Part shown: positions 14,037 through 22,672 of the stretch, in pieces
Numbering within the stretch: the first letter of the stretch is position 1
Layout of the letters: every line of letters starts with the position of its first letter
NCBI GenBank assembly: GCA_036003705.1
Contig: DASYSE010000028.1
Span: 1 to 35,910, forward strand
Source of the DNA: CALGFH01 sp036003705
GTDB lineage: Bacteria > Actinomycetota > CALGFH01
Length of the DNA stretch: 35,910 nucleotides
Direction: 5' to 3'
Position numbers and translations under genes: made by a program
The notes under the pieces: generated by a model
The model's input: the letters and a program-made list of their open reading frames with translations, nothing else
Told to the model about the DNA's origin: nothing
The model's database searches: none

Positions 14037-17000
14037 GTGAGGAAGCGGCTCCCGGTGTGGCCGGTGCTGCGCCAGCTGCGCGGGGACGACCGGCTCGGCC
14101 TGGGCGAGGCCGCCCGTTCGGGACGGTCGGCCGGGCTGCGACCGCGGACCGCCGAGGCCGACCGGGTGGTCCGGTCCATCTGCCCCTACTGCGCGGTCGG
14201 CTGCGGCCAGCGGGTGTTCGTCAAGGACGAGCGGATCATCCAGATCGAGGGCGACCCGGACAGCCCCATCTCCCGCGGCCGGCTCTGTCCCAAGGGCTCG
14301 GCGTCCAAGCAGCTGGTCACCTCCCCAGGGCGGGTCACCACGGTCCGCTACCGCCGGCCGTACGGCACGCGGTGGGAGGACCTGCCGCTGGACCAGGCGA
14401 TGGACATGATCGCCGACCGGGTGATCGCCACCCGGGCAGCCAGCTGGCAGGAGCACGACGAGGAGGGACGGCGGGTCAACCGCACCCTCGGCATCGCCAG
14501 CCTCGGCGGTGCCACCCTCGACAACGAAGAGAACTACCTGATCAAAAAGCTGTTCACCGCGCTCGGGGCGATCCAGATCGAGAACCAGGCGCGCATATGA
14601 CACTCCTCGACCGTCCCCAGTTTGGGGACCTCGTTCGGTCGGGGTGGGGCGACCAACTTCCAGCAGGACCTGGTCAACGCCGACTGCATCGTCATCCAGG
14701 GCTCCAACATGGCCGAGTGCCACCCGGTCGGGTTCCAGTGGGTGGTCGAGGCCAAGGCCAGGGGGGCCAGGGTCATCCACGTCGACCCCCGCTTCACCCG
14801 GACCAGCGCCCTTGCCGACCTGCACGTGCCCATCCGGGCCGGCAGCGACATCGCCTTCCTGGGCGGGATCATCAACCACATCCTGGAGGGCGGGCGTGAG
14901 TTCCGGGAGTACGTGGCCAACTACACCAACGCCCCGGTGATCATCGACCAGGCCTTCCGCGACACCGAGGACCTGGACGGCCTGTTCTCCGGGTTCGACC
15001 CCGAGACCCGAAGCTACGACCCGGCCAGCTGGCGCTACGACGGCATGGAGGTCGCCAGCAACGCCGGCTCGCGCGACCGCCGCATCGCCGGCGGGGAGGC
15101 CCACGGCTCCGGCGGCGCCAAGCTGTCCCACGGCGACCCGCCCAACGTCGACCCGACCCTTGAGCATCCCCGCTGCGTGTTCCAGCTCCTCAAGCGGCAC
15201 TACCGCCGGTACACCCCCGAGCTGGTGGAGCGGGTCTGCGGCGTCCCCCGCGAGCAGTTCCTCGAGGTCGCCGAGGCGTTGTGCCAGAACTCGGGCCGGG
15301 AGCGGACCAGCGCCTTCTGCTACGCGGTCGGCTGGACCCACCACGCGACCGGCGTGCAGTACATCCGCACCGCCGCCATCATCCAGCTGCTGCTCGGCAA
15401 CATCGGCCGGCCCGGCGGGGGCATCATGGCCCTGCGCGGCCACGCCTCGATCCAGGGCTCCACCGACATCCCCACCCTCTACAACCTGCTGCCCGGCTAC
15501 CTGCCGATGCCGACCGCCGGGTCGCATGGGAGCCTGCGCCAGTACCTGGACGACATCCGCCTGCCGGCCGGGTACTGGGGCCGCTCCGACGCCTACATGG
15601 TCAGCCTGCTCAAAGCCTGGTTCGGCGACCGCGCCACCGCCGACAACGACTTCTGCTTCGAGCACCTGCCCAAGCTGACCGGCAACCACTCGATCTTCCC
15701 GACGGTGATGGCGATGCTCGACGGCACCTGCAAGGGGTTCTTCGTGCCGGGCGAGAACCCGGCCGTCGGGTCGCCCAACGCCGGCCTGCACCGCAAGGCC
15801 ATGGCCAGGCTGGACTGGCTGGTGGTGCGCGACCTGGTCGAGACCGAGACCGCGTCGTTCTGGTACACCGCCCCCGAGATCGAGACCGGCGAGCTGCGCA
15901 CCACCGAGATCCCGACCGAGGTGTTCCTGGTCCCGGCGGCCGCGCACACCGAGAAGGACGGCACCTTCACCAACACCCAGCGGCTGCTGCAGTGGCACCG
16001 CAAGGCGGTCGAGCCGGCCGGCGACTGCCGCTCCGAGCTGTGGTTCTACTACCACCTGGGGCGCAGGATCCGGGAGAAGCTGGCCGCGTCGACCGAGGCC
16101 AGGGACCGGCCGCTGCTGGACCTGACCTGGGAGTACCCGACCGGGGGCGAGCACCGGGAGCCGAGCGCCGAGGCGGTGCTGCGCGAGATCGGCGGCGTCG
16201 GCCCGGACGGCCGGGCCCTCCCCGGCTACCTGGAGCTGAAGGCCGACGGCTCGACCGCGTGCGGCTGCTGGATCTACTCGGGGGTCTACGCCGACGAGGT
16301 CAACCAGGCCGACCGGCGCACGCCGGGAAGCGAGCAGAGCTGGGTGGCGCCCGAATGGGGCTGGGCCTGGCCCTACAACCGCCGGCTGCTCTACAACCGC
16401 GCCTCAGCCGACCCGCAGGGCCGGCCCTGGTCGGAGCGGAAGCGGTACGTGTGGTGGGACGCCGACCAGGGCCGGTGGACCGGGTACGACAACCCCGACG
16501 TCGGGGCGACCACCGCCCCCGACTACGACCCGCCCGACGACGCCCAGGCCGAGCGGGCGCTGGACGGCAGGAGCCCGTTCGTGATGCAGGCCGACGGCAA
16601 GGGCTGGCTGTTCGTCCCCGACGGCCTGGACGACGGGCCGCTGCCCACCCACTACGAGCCGCTCGAGTCGCCGGTCACCAACCCGCTGTACGGCCGGCAG
16701 GCCAACCCGCTGCTGGAGACCTACGACCGGCCGGGCAACCGCTACAACCCGTCGGGCTCGACGGTGTACCCGTTCGTGTTCACCACCTACCGGCTGACCG
16801 AGCACCACACCGCCGGGGGCATGAGCCGCACCCTGCCCTATCTGGCCGAGCTCCAGCCGGAGATGTTCGCCGAGGTCAGCCCGGAGCTGGCAGCGCTGCG
16901 CGGCCTGGTCAACGGCGGCTGGGCGACCATCGTCACCTCGAGGGCCGCGATCGAGGCCAGGGTGCTGGTCACCGGGCGGATGCGGCCGCTGGAGGTCGAC

Positions 17001-17285
17001 GGCCGGGTCGTCCACCAGGTCGGCCTGCCCTACCACTGGGGGTCCAACGGGCTGGCCACCGGGGACGGGGCCAACGACCTGCTGCCGATCCTCGGCGACC
17101 CCAACGTCCACATCATGGAGTCCAAGGCCAACACCTGCGACGTCCTGCCCGGCCGGCGGCCCCGCGGGCCCGCCCTGGTCCAGCTGGTCGAGGGCCACCG
17201 GGCCCGGGCGCTGGACGAGGAGCGGGGTGCGGGGGCCCAGGCAGCCGAAGGTGACAGCCCCCGGATGGGAAGGGAGCGGCCATGA
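14037..17285 (+). CDS. fdhA: Formate dehydrogenase catalytic subunit, selenocysteine-containing (FdnG/FdhA type)
   Basis: Molybdopterin enzyme that oxidises formate to CO2; about 1082 residues counting selenocysteine. An N-terminal [4Fe-4S] site is formed by C49, C52, C56 and C84 (CPYCAVGC, then GRLCPKGSAS). The in-frame TGA at 14598-14600 (codon 188) falls in IENQARI-U-HSSTVPSLG, exactly where FdnG and FdhF have Sec followed by His; both flanks are in one frame and continue the family sequence (GSNMAECHPVGFQW, HVDPRFTRTSALADLHVPIR). The C-terminal molybdopterin-dinucleotide domain includes GSTVYPFVFTTYRLTEHHT. GTG 14037 is chosen because GGAGG lies 7 bases before it and homology begins at WPVLRQL; in-frame ATGs at 13848 and 13911 would add repeat-encoded residues. 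No twin-arginine signal is seen. It overlaps fdhB (ATGA). Confidence 0.95.
14598..14633 (+). promoter_or_regulatory. UGA selenocysteine codon with SECIS-like hairpin
   Basis: TGA at 14598-14600 is followed 12 bases later by a perfect 6-bp stem, GTCCCC (14613-14618) with GGGGAC (14624-14629), and the loop AGTTT contains a GU. The stem can extend by CGA (14608-14610) pairing with TCG (14631-14633) across a small internal loop. Size, apical GU and distance to the UGA fit bacterial SECIS elements recognised by SelB. The selA, selB, selC and selD genes are not in this window. Confidence 0.8.
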
Positions 17286-18103
17286 CCGTCACCCCGCTGC
17301 CGACGCCGACCTTCGGGGGCGGCTACGACCGCCAGGCCGGGCCGCGGATGGGGTTCTTCACCGACACCTCGATCTGCATCGGCTGCAAGGCCTGCGAGGT
17401 GGCCTGCAAGGAGTGGAACCTGGTCCCGGAGGACGGGCCGTTGGCCCTCACCGGCGACTCCTACGACAACACCGGGGCGCTCGGCGCCAACACCTGGCGG
17501 CACGTCGCCTTCGTCGAGCGGCAGCACGAGGACCAGGGGCTGCGCTGGCTGATGAGCTCCGACGTGTGCAAGCACTGCAGCTCGGCGGCGTGCCTCGAGG
17601 TCTGCCCGACCGGGGCGTTGTTCCGGACCGAGTTCGGCACCGTGGTCGTCCAGGCCGACGTCTGCAACGGCTGCGGCTACTGCGTGCCCGCCTGCCCGTT
17701 CGGCGTGATCGAGCGGCGCCAGGACGACGGCCGGGTGTTCAAGTGCACGCTCTGCTACGACCGGCTCAAGGACGGCCTGCAACCGGCCTGCGCCTCGGCC
17801 TGCCCGACCGACTCGATCCAGTTCGGCCCGCTGGAGGAGCTGCGGGAGCGGGCCGACCGGCGGCTGGAGACGCTGCTGGAGGCCGGGGTGGGGGAGGCCC
17901 GCCTGTACCTGCGCGACGAGACCGGCGGGGTCGGCGGCGCCGGCGCCTTCTTCCTGCTGCTGGACCAGCCCGAGGCCTACGGCCTGCCTCCCGACCCCGT
18001 CTCCACCACCCGGGACCTGCCCAAGCTGTGGCGGTCGGCCGCGGTGGCGGCCGGGGCGCTGGCCGCGGCCGTCGCCGTCGCCCTGGTCGGGGACCGCCGG
18101 TGA
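17282..18103 (+). CDS. fdhB: Formate dehydrogenase iron-sulfur (electron transfer) subunit
   Basis: Ferredoxin-like subunit that passes electrons from the catalytic subunit to the membrane partner; 273 residues. Four Cys clusters are visible: CIGCKACEVACKEW (C32, C35, C38, C42), CKHCSSAACLEVCP, CNGCGYCVPACPFGV and CTLCYDRLKDG with CASACP, enough for four [4Fe-4S] centres. A hydrophobic C-terminal helix (about 250-270, SAAVAAGALAAAVAVALVG) is a likely membrane anchor, as in FdnH/FdoH. The ATG overlaps the stop of fdhA, and its own TGA overlaps the next start (GTGA), so the three subunits are translationally coupled. Confidence 0.95.
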   Translation: MTVTPLPTPTFGGGYDRQAGPRMGFFTDTSICIGCKACEVACKEWNLVPEDGPLALTGDSYDNTGALGANTWRHVAFVERQHEDQGLRWLMSSDVCKHCSSAACLEVCPTGALFRTEFGTVVVQADVCNGCGYCVPACPFGVIERRQDDGRVFKCTLCYDRLKDGLQPACASACPTDSIQFGPLEELRERADRRLETLLEAGVGEARLYLRDETGGVGGAGAFFLLLDQPEAYGLPPDPVSTTRDLPKLWRSAAVAAGALAAAVAVALVGDRR

Positions 18104-19029
18104 GCGTCCCCCGAGGCGACGGCCGCTCCCGGGCCCGGGGGGAGGTGGTCCCGGAGGCCGAGTTCCGCAGCTACTACGGGCGGCCGGTGCTCAAGCAGCC
18201 GGCCTGGACGATCGAGGTCCCCTGGTACTTCGCGGCCGGTGGGCTGGCCGGGGCGTCGGCGACCCTGACCCTCGGCGCCCGGCTGGCCGGCAACCACCGG
18301 CTGGCCCGCGGCGCCGGCACCGCGGCCGCCGCCGGGATCATCGCCGGCGTGCCCCTGCTGGTCTCCGACCTGGGCCGGCCAGCGCGCTTCCTGAACATGC
18401 TGCGGGTGGTCAAGCCGACCTCGCCGATGAGCCTCGGCAGCTGGGTGGTGGCCGGGTTCGGCCCGGCCGCGGCCGGCGCCGCCGCCGCCGACCGGCTCGG
18501 CGTCACGCCCCGGCTGGCCAGGACCGCCGAGGTGGTCGCCGGCCTGCTCGGCCTGCCGATGGCCACCTACACGGCGGTGCTGCTGGCCAACACCGCCGTG
18601 CCGGTGTGGCACGAGGCGGGCCGGGAGCTGCCGCTGGTGTTCGCGGGCAGCGCCGCGGCCAGCGCCGGCGCCGCCGCGGCCATCCTCACCCCGGCCGCCG
18701 CCGCCGGCCCGGCCCGCCGCCTGGCCGTTGCCGGCGCCGCCCTGGAGCTCGGCAGCGCCGCGGCCATGGAACGCCGCCTGGGCGAGCTGGGCGAGCCCTA
18801 CCACCAGGGCGCGGCCGGCCGCTACGCGAGGCTGGCCAGGGTCTGCACCGCCGCCGGGGCGGTCACCGTCGGCCTGGCCGGACGCCGCCGCCCGGCCGCG
18901 CTGGCCGGCGGGCTGGCCCTGCTCGCCGGCTCGGCCTTCGAGCGCCTGGCCGTGTTCAGGGCCGGGTTCCAGTCGGCCGCCGACCCCAGGTACGTGGTCG
19001 GGCCGCAGCGCGAGCGTGTCGGGAGGTAG
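18100..19029 (+). CDS. nrfD: NrfD/PsrC-like membrane subunit of formate dehydrogenase
   Basis: Polytopic membrane protein expected to link the dehydrogenase to the quinone pool; 309 residues. After a hydrophilic N-terminus with SYYGRPVLKQPAW and EVPWYFAAGGLAGAS there are about eight hydrophobic segments. PLLVSDLGRPARFLNMLRV is the conserved NrfD loop. PRYVVGPQRERV at the end is typical of NrfD proteins paired with formate dehydrogenases, and differs from the cytochrome b556 subunit of E. coli Fdn. The GTG start overlaps the fdhB stop (GTGA). Quinone as acceptor is inferred from the family. Bases 19030-19161 after it hold no gene. Confidence 0.9.
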   Translation: MSVPRGDGRSRARGEVVPEAEFRSYYGRPVLKQPAWTIEVPWYFAAGGLAGASATLTLGARLAGNHRLARGAGTAAAAGIIAGVPLLVSDLGRPARFLNMLRVVKPTSPMSLGSWVVAGFGPAAAGAAAADRLGVTPRLARTAEVVAGLLGLPMATYTAVLLANTAVPVWHEAGRELPLVFAGSAAASAGAAAAILTPAAAAGPARRLAVAGAALELGSAAAMERRLGELGEPYHQGAAGRYARLARVCTAAGAVTVGLAGRRRPAALAGGLALLAGSAFERLAVFRAGFQSAADPRYVVGPQRERVGR

Positions 19030-19161
19030 GCACCGTTCGAGACCTCTTGGAGGATTGCAGGAGGTTGGCGCGACCCGACTCTTGTCAGCCGATTTGCGGC
19101 TTCGGCGTTGGTCGTTGAATGATCCGCCCCATCACCAGAACTAGCCGGGGAGGGGCTCGGA

Positions 19162-21162
19162 TTGACAAGGCTGCTCGCGTACCTGCCGCGAGGGAACACG
19201 CTTGACGACGGGGCGTGGCGCAAGCGGCATCAGTTCCTGCAGGCGCTGCTGCTGCTCCACCTGCCGCCGCTGTTCCTGTTCGGGGTCTACATGGGCCGCA
19301 GCGCCCAGGACACGGCGGTCGTGCTGGCCGTCCCCGCCGCCTGCCTGGCCCTCGGCCGGCTGATCCGTCACCGGCGGGTGGCATCGGTGCTGATCACCGC
19401 GGGCCTCACCTACTGCTCGGCCGTGCTGGTGAGCTTCTCGGGGGGCTCCATCGAGGCCCACTTCCACTTCTTCATCATGATCGGCTTCATCGCCCTCTAC
19501 CAGGACTGGGTGCCGTTCCTGTGGAACGTGGTCTTCACCGTGGTCAGCCACGGGTTCGGCTCGGCGCTCCGCACCGACCTGATCTTCAACCACCCGGCCG
19601 GGCAGACCAGCCCGTGGGTCTGGTCGGCCATCCACGGCGTGGCGGTGCTGGCCGCCTGCTGCGGGGTGGTCATCTTCTGGGAGACCACCGAGCGGGAGCA
19701 GCGCAGGTCGCTGGCGCTGACCACCCAGCTCGCCGACGCGGAGATCACCCGCCGCCGCTTCACCTCCGACCTGCTGGTCAACCTGGCCCGCCGCAACCAG
19801 AGCCTGCTCTACCGGCAGCTTGGCCTGATCAACCAGCTCGAGGACAAGGAGGAGGACGCGGACGCGCTGGCCGACCTGTTCCGGCTCGACCACCTGGCGA
19901 CCAGGATCCGGCGCAACGCCGAGAGCCTGCTGGTGCTGTCGGGTGAGGAGCCGCCCCGGACCTGGGGCCGGCCGGTGCCGCTGGTCGATGTCGTCCGGGC
20001 CGCCATCGCCGAGACCGAGGATCTCGACCGGGTCGCGTTCGTCGTCGATGAGCGGCTGGCGGTGTTCGGCAACGCGGTCGCCGACGTCACCCACCTGCTG
20101 GCCGAGCTGGTCGAGAACGCGGTGCACTTCTCCCCGCCCGCGGCCAGCGTGAACATCCGCACCCGGCCCTACCTCCAGTCGCCGGGCACCCACGTGCTCA
20201 CCATCGAGGACTGGGGCGTCGGCATGCGCTCGGAGGACCTGGAGGCCGCCAACGACCTGCTGGCCACCCCTCGCGAGGTCGACCTCTCGGTGTCCCAGCG
20301 GCTCGGGCTGCAGGTGGTCGCCCGGCTCGGCCAGCGCTACGGCATCCAGGTGTCGCTGATCCCGACCCCTGGCTGCGGCGTGACCGCGGCCGTCGTGCTC
20401 CCACCGTCGCTGTTCTCCGACCAGGAGCTGGGTCCCGACGAGGCGTTCGCCGACGTCGCGGAATTCCCGGTCGCGGTCGTCCCGGTGGCGCAGGCCGAAG
20501 CGGCGGTCGCCGCGCCGGCCGCGGACCCGCCGGCAATGCGGGCCACAGCGGCGGTCGCCGCGCCGGCCGCGGACCCGCCGGCAATGCCGGCCGCCGAGGC
20601 GTCCTGGGAGCCGGTCGAGCGGTGGGTGGAGGTGACCGACGGGCCCGACGGCGAGGGCGCCGACCGGCCGGGCGCCCACCAGCCGGCCGGCCTCGGCGCC
20701 GACTGGTCGGGTGGGAACCGCCGGGCCGGCAACGGGGACGACTGGTCGGATTGGTGGGCGCCGTCCCCAGGAGACGACCCGCGGGCCGAGGAGCCGATGT
20801 CCTCGATCGCCGCGCTTCCCCCGCTGGCCCAGCGGGTCTCGACCCCGCCACCGCCGGTGACCGCACCGCCACCCCAAGCCCCGGAGCGCTCGCCGGGCGG
20901 AGCGCGGCGCCCGGTCCGGGCGGCGGCCGACGAGCCCGGGGCGGATGGGTTTCTGCTGTCGCGGCGGGTGCCCCAGGCCCATCTGGCCCCCGAGCTCCGC
21001 CAGCAGCAGGCGCCGACCGCCGCGCCGGTCGGGCCCCTGCCCGACGCCACCGAGGCCAGGGCCGCCCTCTCCCGCTACCAGACGAGCCGGCAGGCCGCCA
21101 GAGCCCTGGTCGAGGAGGCCACCGAACCCGAACGCCCGGCAACCGGTGGCGACTGGTCGTGA
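19162..21162 (+). CDS. cvnA: Conservon sensor protein CvnA-like (membrane histidine-kinase-like ATPase)
   Basis: First gene of a conservon: CvnA proteins are membrane kinase-like sensors that act with CvnB, CvnC and the GTPase CvnD. 666 residues. The N-terminus has about five membrane helices (about 25-180) with GGSIEAHFHFFIMIGFIALYQDW-like sequence, a motif I associate with sensor regions of actinobacterial signalling proteins and not with the periplasmic nitrate/TlpA-like input domain of typical CvnA. The dimerisation segment has DLLVNLARRNQSLL and FRLDHLATRIRRNAESLLVL, which is CvnA-typical. A HATPase domain follows, with ELVENAVHFSPP (N box), DWGVGM (G1) and GLQVVARLG. The last 250 residues are Ala/Pro/Asp-rich and probably disordered, with a 16-residue repeat. 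TTG start with GGGGAGGGG 6 bases upstream. Confidence 0.88.
   Translation: MTRLLAYLPRGNTLDDGAWRKRHQFLQALLLLHLPPLFLFGVYMGRSAQDTAVVLAVPAACLALGRLIRHRRVASVLITAGLTYCSAVLVSFSGGSIEAHFHFFIMIGFIALYQDWVPFLWNVVFTVVSHGFGSALRTDLIFNHPAGQTSPWVWSAIHGVAVLAACCGVVIFWETTEREQRRSLALTTQLADAEITRRRFTSDLLVNLARRNQSLLYRQLGLINQLEDKEEDADALADLFRLDHLATRIRRNAESLLVLSGEEPPRTWGRPVPLVDVVRAAIAETEDLDRVAFVVDERLAVFGNAVADVTHLLAELVENAVHFSPPAASVNIRTRPYLQSPGTHVLTIEDWGVGMRSEDLEAANDLLATPREVDLSVSQRLGLQVVARLGQRYGIQVSLIPTPGCGVTAAVVLPPSLFSDQELGPDEAFADVAEFPVAVVPVAQAEAAVAAPAADPPAMRATAAVAAPAADPPAMPAAEASWEPVERWVEVTDGPDGEGADRPGAHQPAGLGADWSGGNRRAGNGDDWSDWWAPSPGDDPRAEEPMSSIAALPPLAQRVSTPPPPVTAPPPQAPERSPGGARRPVRAAADEPGADGFLLSRRVPQAHLAPELRQQQAPTAAPVGPLPDATEARAALSRYQTSRQAARALVEEATEPERPATGGDWS
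20500..20587 (+). repeat. 48-bp in-frame repeat within cvnA
   Basis: Two near-identical copies start at 20500 and 20548, encoding AAVAAPAADPPAMRAT and AAVAAPAADPPAMPAA (period 16 residues) in the low-complexity tail of the sensor. The length keeps the frame. Probably a slippage or recombination product in a flexible linker. Confidence 0.85.
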
Positions 21163-21626
21163 CCGCCGCCGGCACCGTCGACGGTCGGCAGCTCGACTGG
21201 CTGCTGGTCGACTTCGTCCGCGGCACCGCCGCGGTGCGGCACGCCCTGGTCGTCTCCGCCGACGGCCTGCGGCTTGCCACCTCCCAGGACATCGACACCG
21301 CGCTCGGCGACCAGCTCGCCGCGGTGAGCTCCGGGGTGGTCAGCCTTGCCCAGGGTGTCGCCGGCTCCTTCGCCGCCGGCCCGGTCCGGCAGACCATCAT
21401 CGAGATGGCCGGCGGCTACCTGTTCCTGACCTCGATCAGCCAGGGTTCCTCGCTGGCCGTGTTCGCCGATCGCCACTGCGACATGGGGATGATCGGCTAC
21501 GAGATGACGCTGGTGGCCGCCCGGGTCGGGCACATGCTGACCCCGGCCCGGCGCCCGCTCCGGCCGACCGCGCCGGGGGGGATGCGGGCGGCGGCGCCCC
21601 CCGGCAGTCGTCGGACGAGATCATGA
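21159..21626 (+). CDS. cvnB: Roadblock/LC7 domain protein (CvnB-like)
   Basis: Roadblock/LC7 proteins bind and regulate small GTPases; in conservons CvnB is the partner of CvnD. 155 residues: one roadblock domain (about 8-115) with LDWLLVDFVRGTAAVRHALVVSADGLRLATS, then VSSGVVSLAQGVAG and the MAGGYLFLTSISQGSSLAVFADRHCDMGMIGYEM strand-helix region, then a short Arg/Pro tail. Both quoted stretches run through the core of the fold. The GTG start overlaps the cvnA stop (GTGA) and its TGA overlaps the next ATG (ATGA), so this is one tight operon. Confidence 0.92.
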   Translation: MTAAGTVDGRQLDWLLVDFVRGTAAVRHALVVSADGLRLATSQDIDTALGDQLAAVSSGVVSLAQGVAGSFAAGPVRQTIIEMAGGYLFLTSISQGSSLAVFADRHCDMGMIGYEMTLVAARVGHMLTPARRPLRPTAPGGMRAAAPPGSRRTRS

Positions 21627-21991
21627 CGCTCGACGACCACCAGCACCGTGACCGGGTCGTGCCGGTCTACGCGTTCACCGGCGGACGGACCCGCACGGTC
21701 GGCCAGGAGCTGCCGCTGGAGGCAGTGGTCACCGCCACCGAGCTGTTCGCCGCCTTCGGCGGCTCGCTGCAGGCGGAGTCGCGGGCCATCATCGAGATGT
21801 GCTCCGGCCCCAAGTCGCTGGTCGAGATCGGCGCGGCCCTGCGGGTGCCCGTCGGCGTGGCCAGGGTACTGGTCGGCGACCTGGCCAACACCGGCTACCT
21901 GGAGGTGCACCTGCCACGAACCGCCGCAGGCGACGGCGGGCCCGGTCACGCCATCTTGGGAAGGCTGCTGGATGGACTCCGCTCGCGTTGA
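21623..21991 (+). CDS. cvnC: DUF742 family protein (CvnC-like)
   Basis: Third conservon component, a small winged-helix-like protein of unknown biochemical role; 122 residues. VPVYAFTGGRTRTVGQELPLE at 14-34 is the family's N-terminal signature. IIEMCSGPKSLVEIGAALRVPVGVARVLVGDLANTGYLEVH forms the winged-helix part. It overlaps cvnB at its start (ATGA) and the GTPase gene at its end by 20 bases. Confidence 0.92.
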   Translation: MTLDDHQHRDRVVPVYAFTGGRTRTVGQELPLEAVVTATELFAAFGGSLQAESRAIIEMCSGPKSLVEIGAALRVPVGVARVLVGDLANTGYLEVHLPRTAAGDGGPGHAILGRLLDGLRSR

Positions 21992-22568
21992 CACCCGAAG
22001 ACCACCCCCACCCACCAACCGTCAGCTGATCCCGCTCAAGATCCTGGTCGCCGGCGGGTTCGGCGCAGGCAAGACCACCTTCGTCGGGGCGGTGTCCGAG
22101 ATCCCGCCGCTGACCACCGAGCAGCATCTGACCGCCCTTTCGATCGGCGTCGACGACACCGCCGCCGTGCCCGACAAGACGACCACGACGGTGGCGATGG
22201 ACTTCGGCCGCATCACCGTCGACCAGCAGCTGATCCTGTACCTGTTCGGCACCCCCGGCCAGTCCCGCTTCTGGTTCATGTGGGACGAGCTGGCCCGGGG
22301 AGCTGTCGGGGCGGTGGTCCTGGTCGACCTGCGCCGGATCGACGACTGCTTCCCGGCGGTCGACTACTTCGAGGACCGGCGGCTGCCGTTCGTGGTCGCC
22401 GCCAACGCCTTCCCTGGCACCGACGTGGTCCCCGATCGGGCGGTGCGCGAGGCGCTGGCCCTCCCCGGCGGCTGCCCGCTGGTCCGGATGGACGCGCGCG
22501 ATCCCCGCTCCTGCACCGACGCGCTCGTCGCCCTGGTCGAGCATGCCCTTGCCCGCAGCACTGGCTGA
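21972..22568 (+). CDS. cvnD: Small GTP-binding protein (CvnD-like)
   Basis: Ras-like bacterial GTPase of the conservon, related to MglA; 198 residues. P-loop GGFGAGKT at 28-35. The switch II region FGTPGQSRFWFMWDELARGAVG gives G3 with DTPG replaced by GTPG, as commonly seen in CvnD proteins. The base-recognition segment is VVAANAFPGTD rather than a strict NKxD. Its start lies 20 bases inside cvnC; ATG 21972 gives MDSARVDTRRPPPPTNRQ before the first strand. It should cycle between GTP and GDP states under CvnA/CvnB; the output is unknown. Confidence 0.92.
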   Translation: MDSARVDTRRPPPPTNRQLIPLKILVAGGFGAGKTTFVGAVSEIPPLTTEQHLTALSIGVDDTAAVPDKTTTTVAMDFGRITVDQQLILYLFGTPGQSRFWFMWDELARGAVGAVVLVDLRRIDDCFPAVDYFEDRRLPFVVAANAFPGTDVVPDRAVREALALPGGCPLVRMDARDPRSCTDALVALVEHALARSTG

Positions 22569-22605
22569 CCATTGGGTACAGGCGAGGGCTTTGCCCGGAC
22601 GATCG

Positions 22606-22634
22606 TTGCTGGGCAGTTGGGCCGATGTTAGAGT
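22606..22634 (+). promoter_or_regulatory. Promoter of the bldD-like gene
   Basis: TTGCTG (22606-22611), a 17-base spacer, and TAGAGT (22629-22634) preceded by TGT, an extended -10. Transcription would start near 22641, 32 bases before the ATG, with GGAGG at 22663-22667. The regulator can therefore be expressed separately from the conservon. No clear palindromic BldD box was found. Confidence 0.5.
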
Positions 22635-22672
22635 CCGCGCACGCTCGGGGGTTTGCGGCGAGGGAGGTCGGA

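Noticed and set aside
14598..14600. Nonsense mutation or frameshift in formate dehydrogenase
   Set aside because: Frame is the same on both sides, the TGA sits at the known Sec position, and a SECIS-like stem follows; selenocysteine explains it better.
19030..19161. tRNA-Sec (selC) gene next to the formate dehydrogenase
   Set aside because: A GTTCGAGAC string hints at a T-arm, but no long acceptor stem, anticodon arm or CCA-adjacent structure could be formed.
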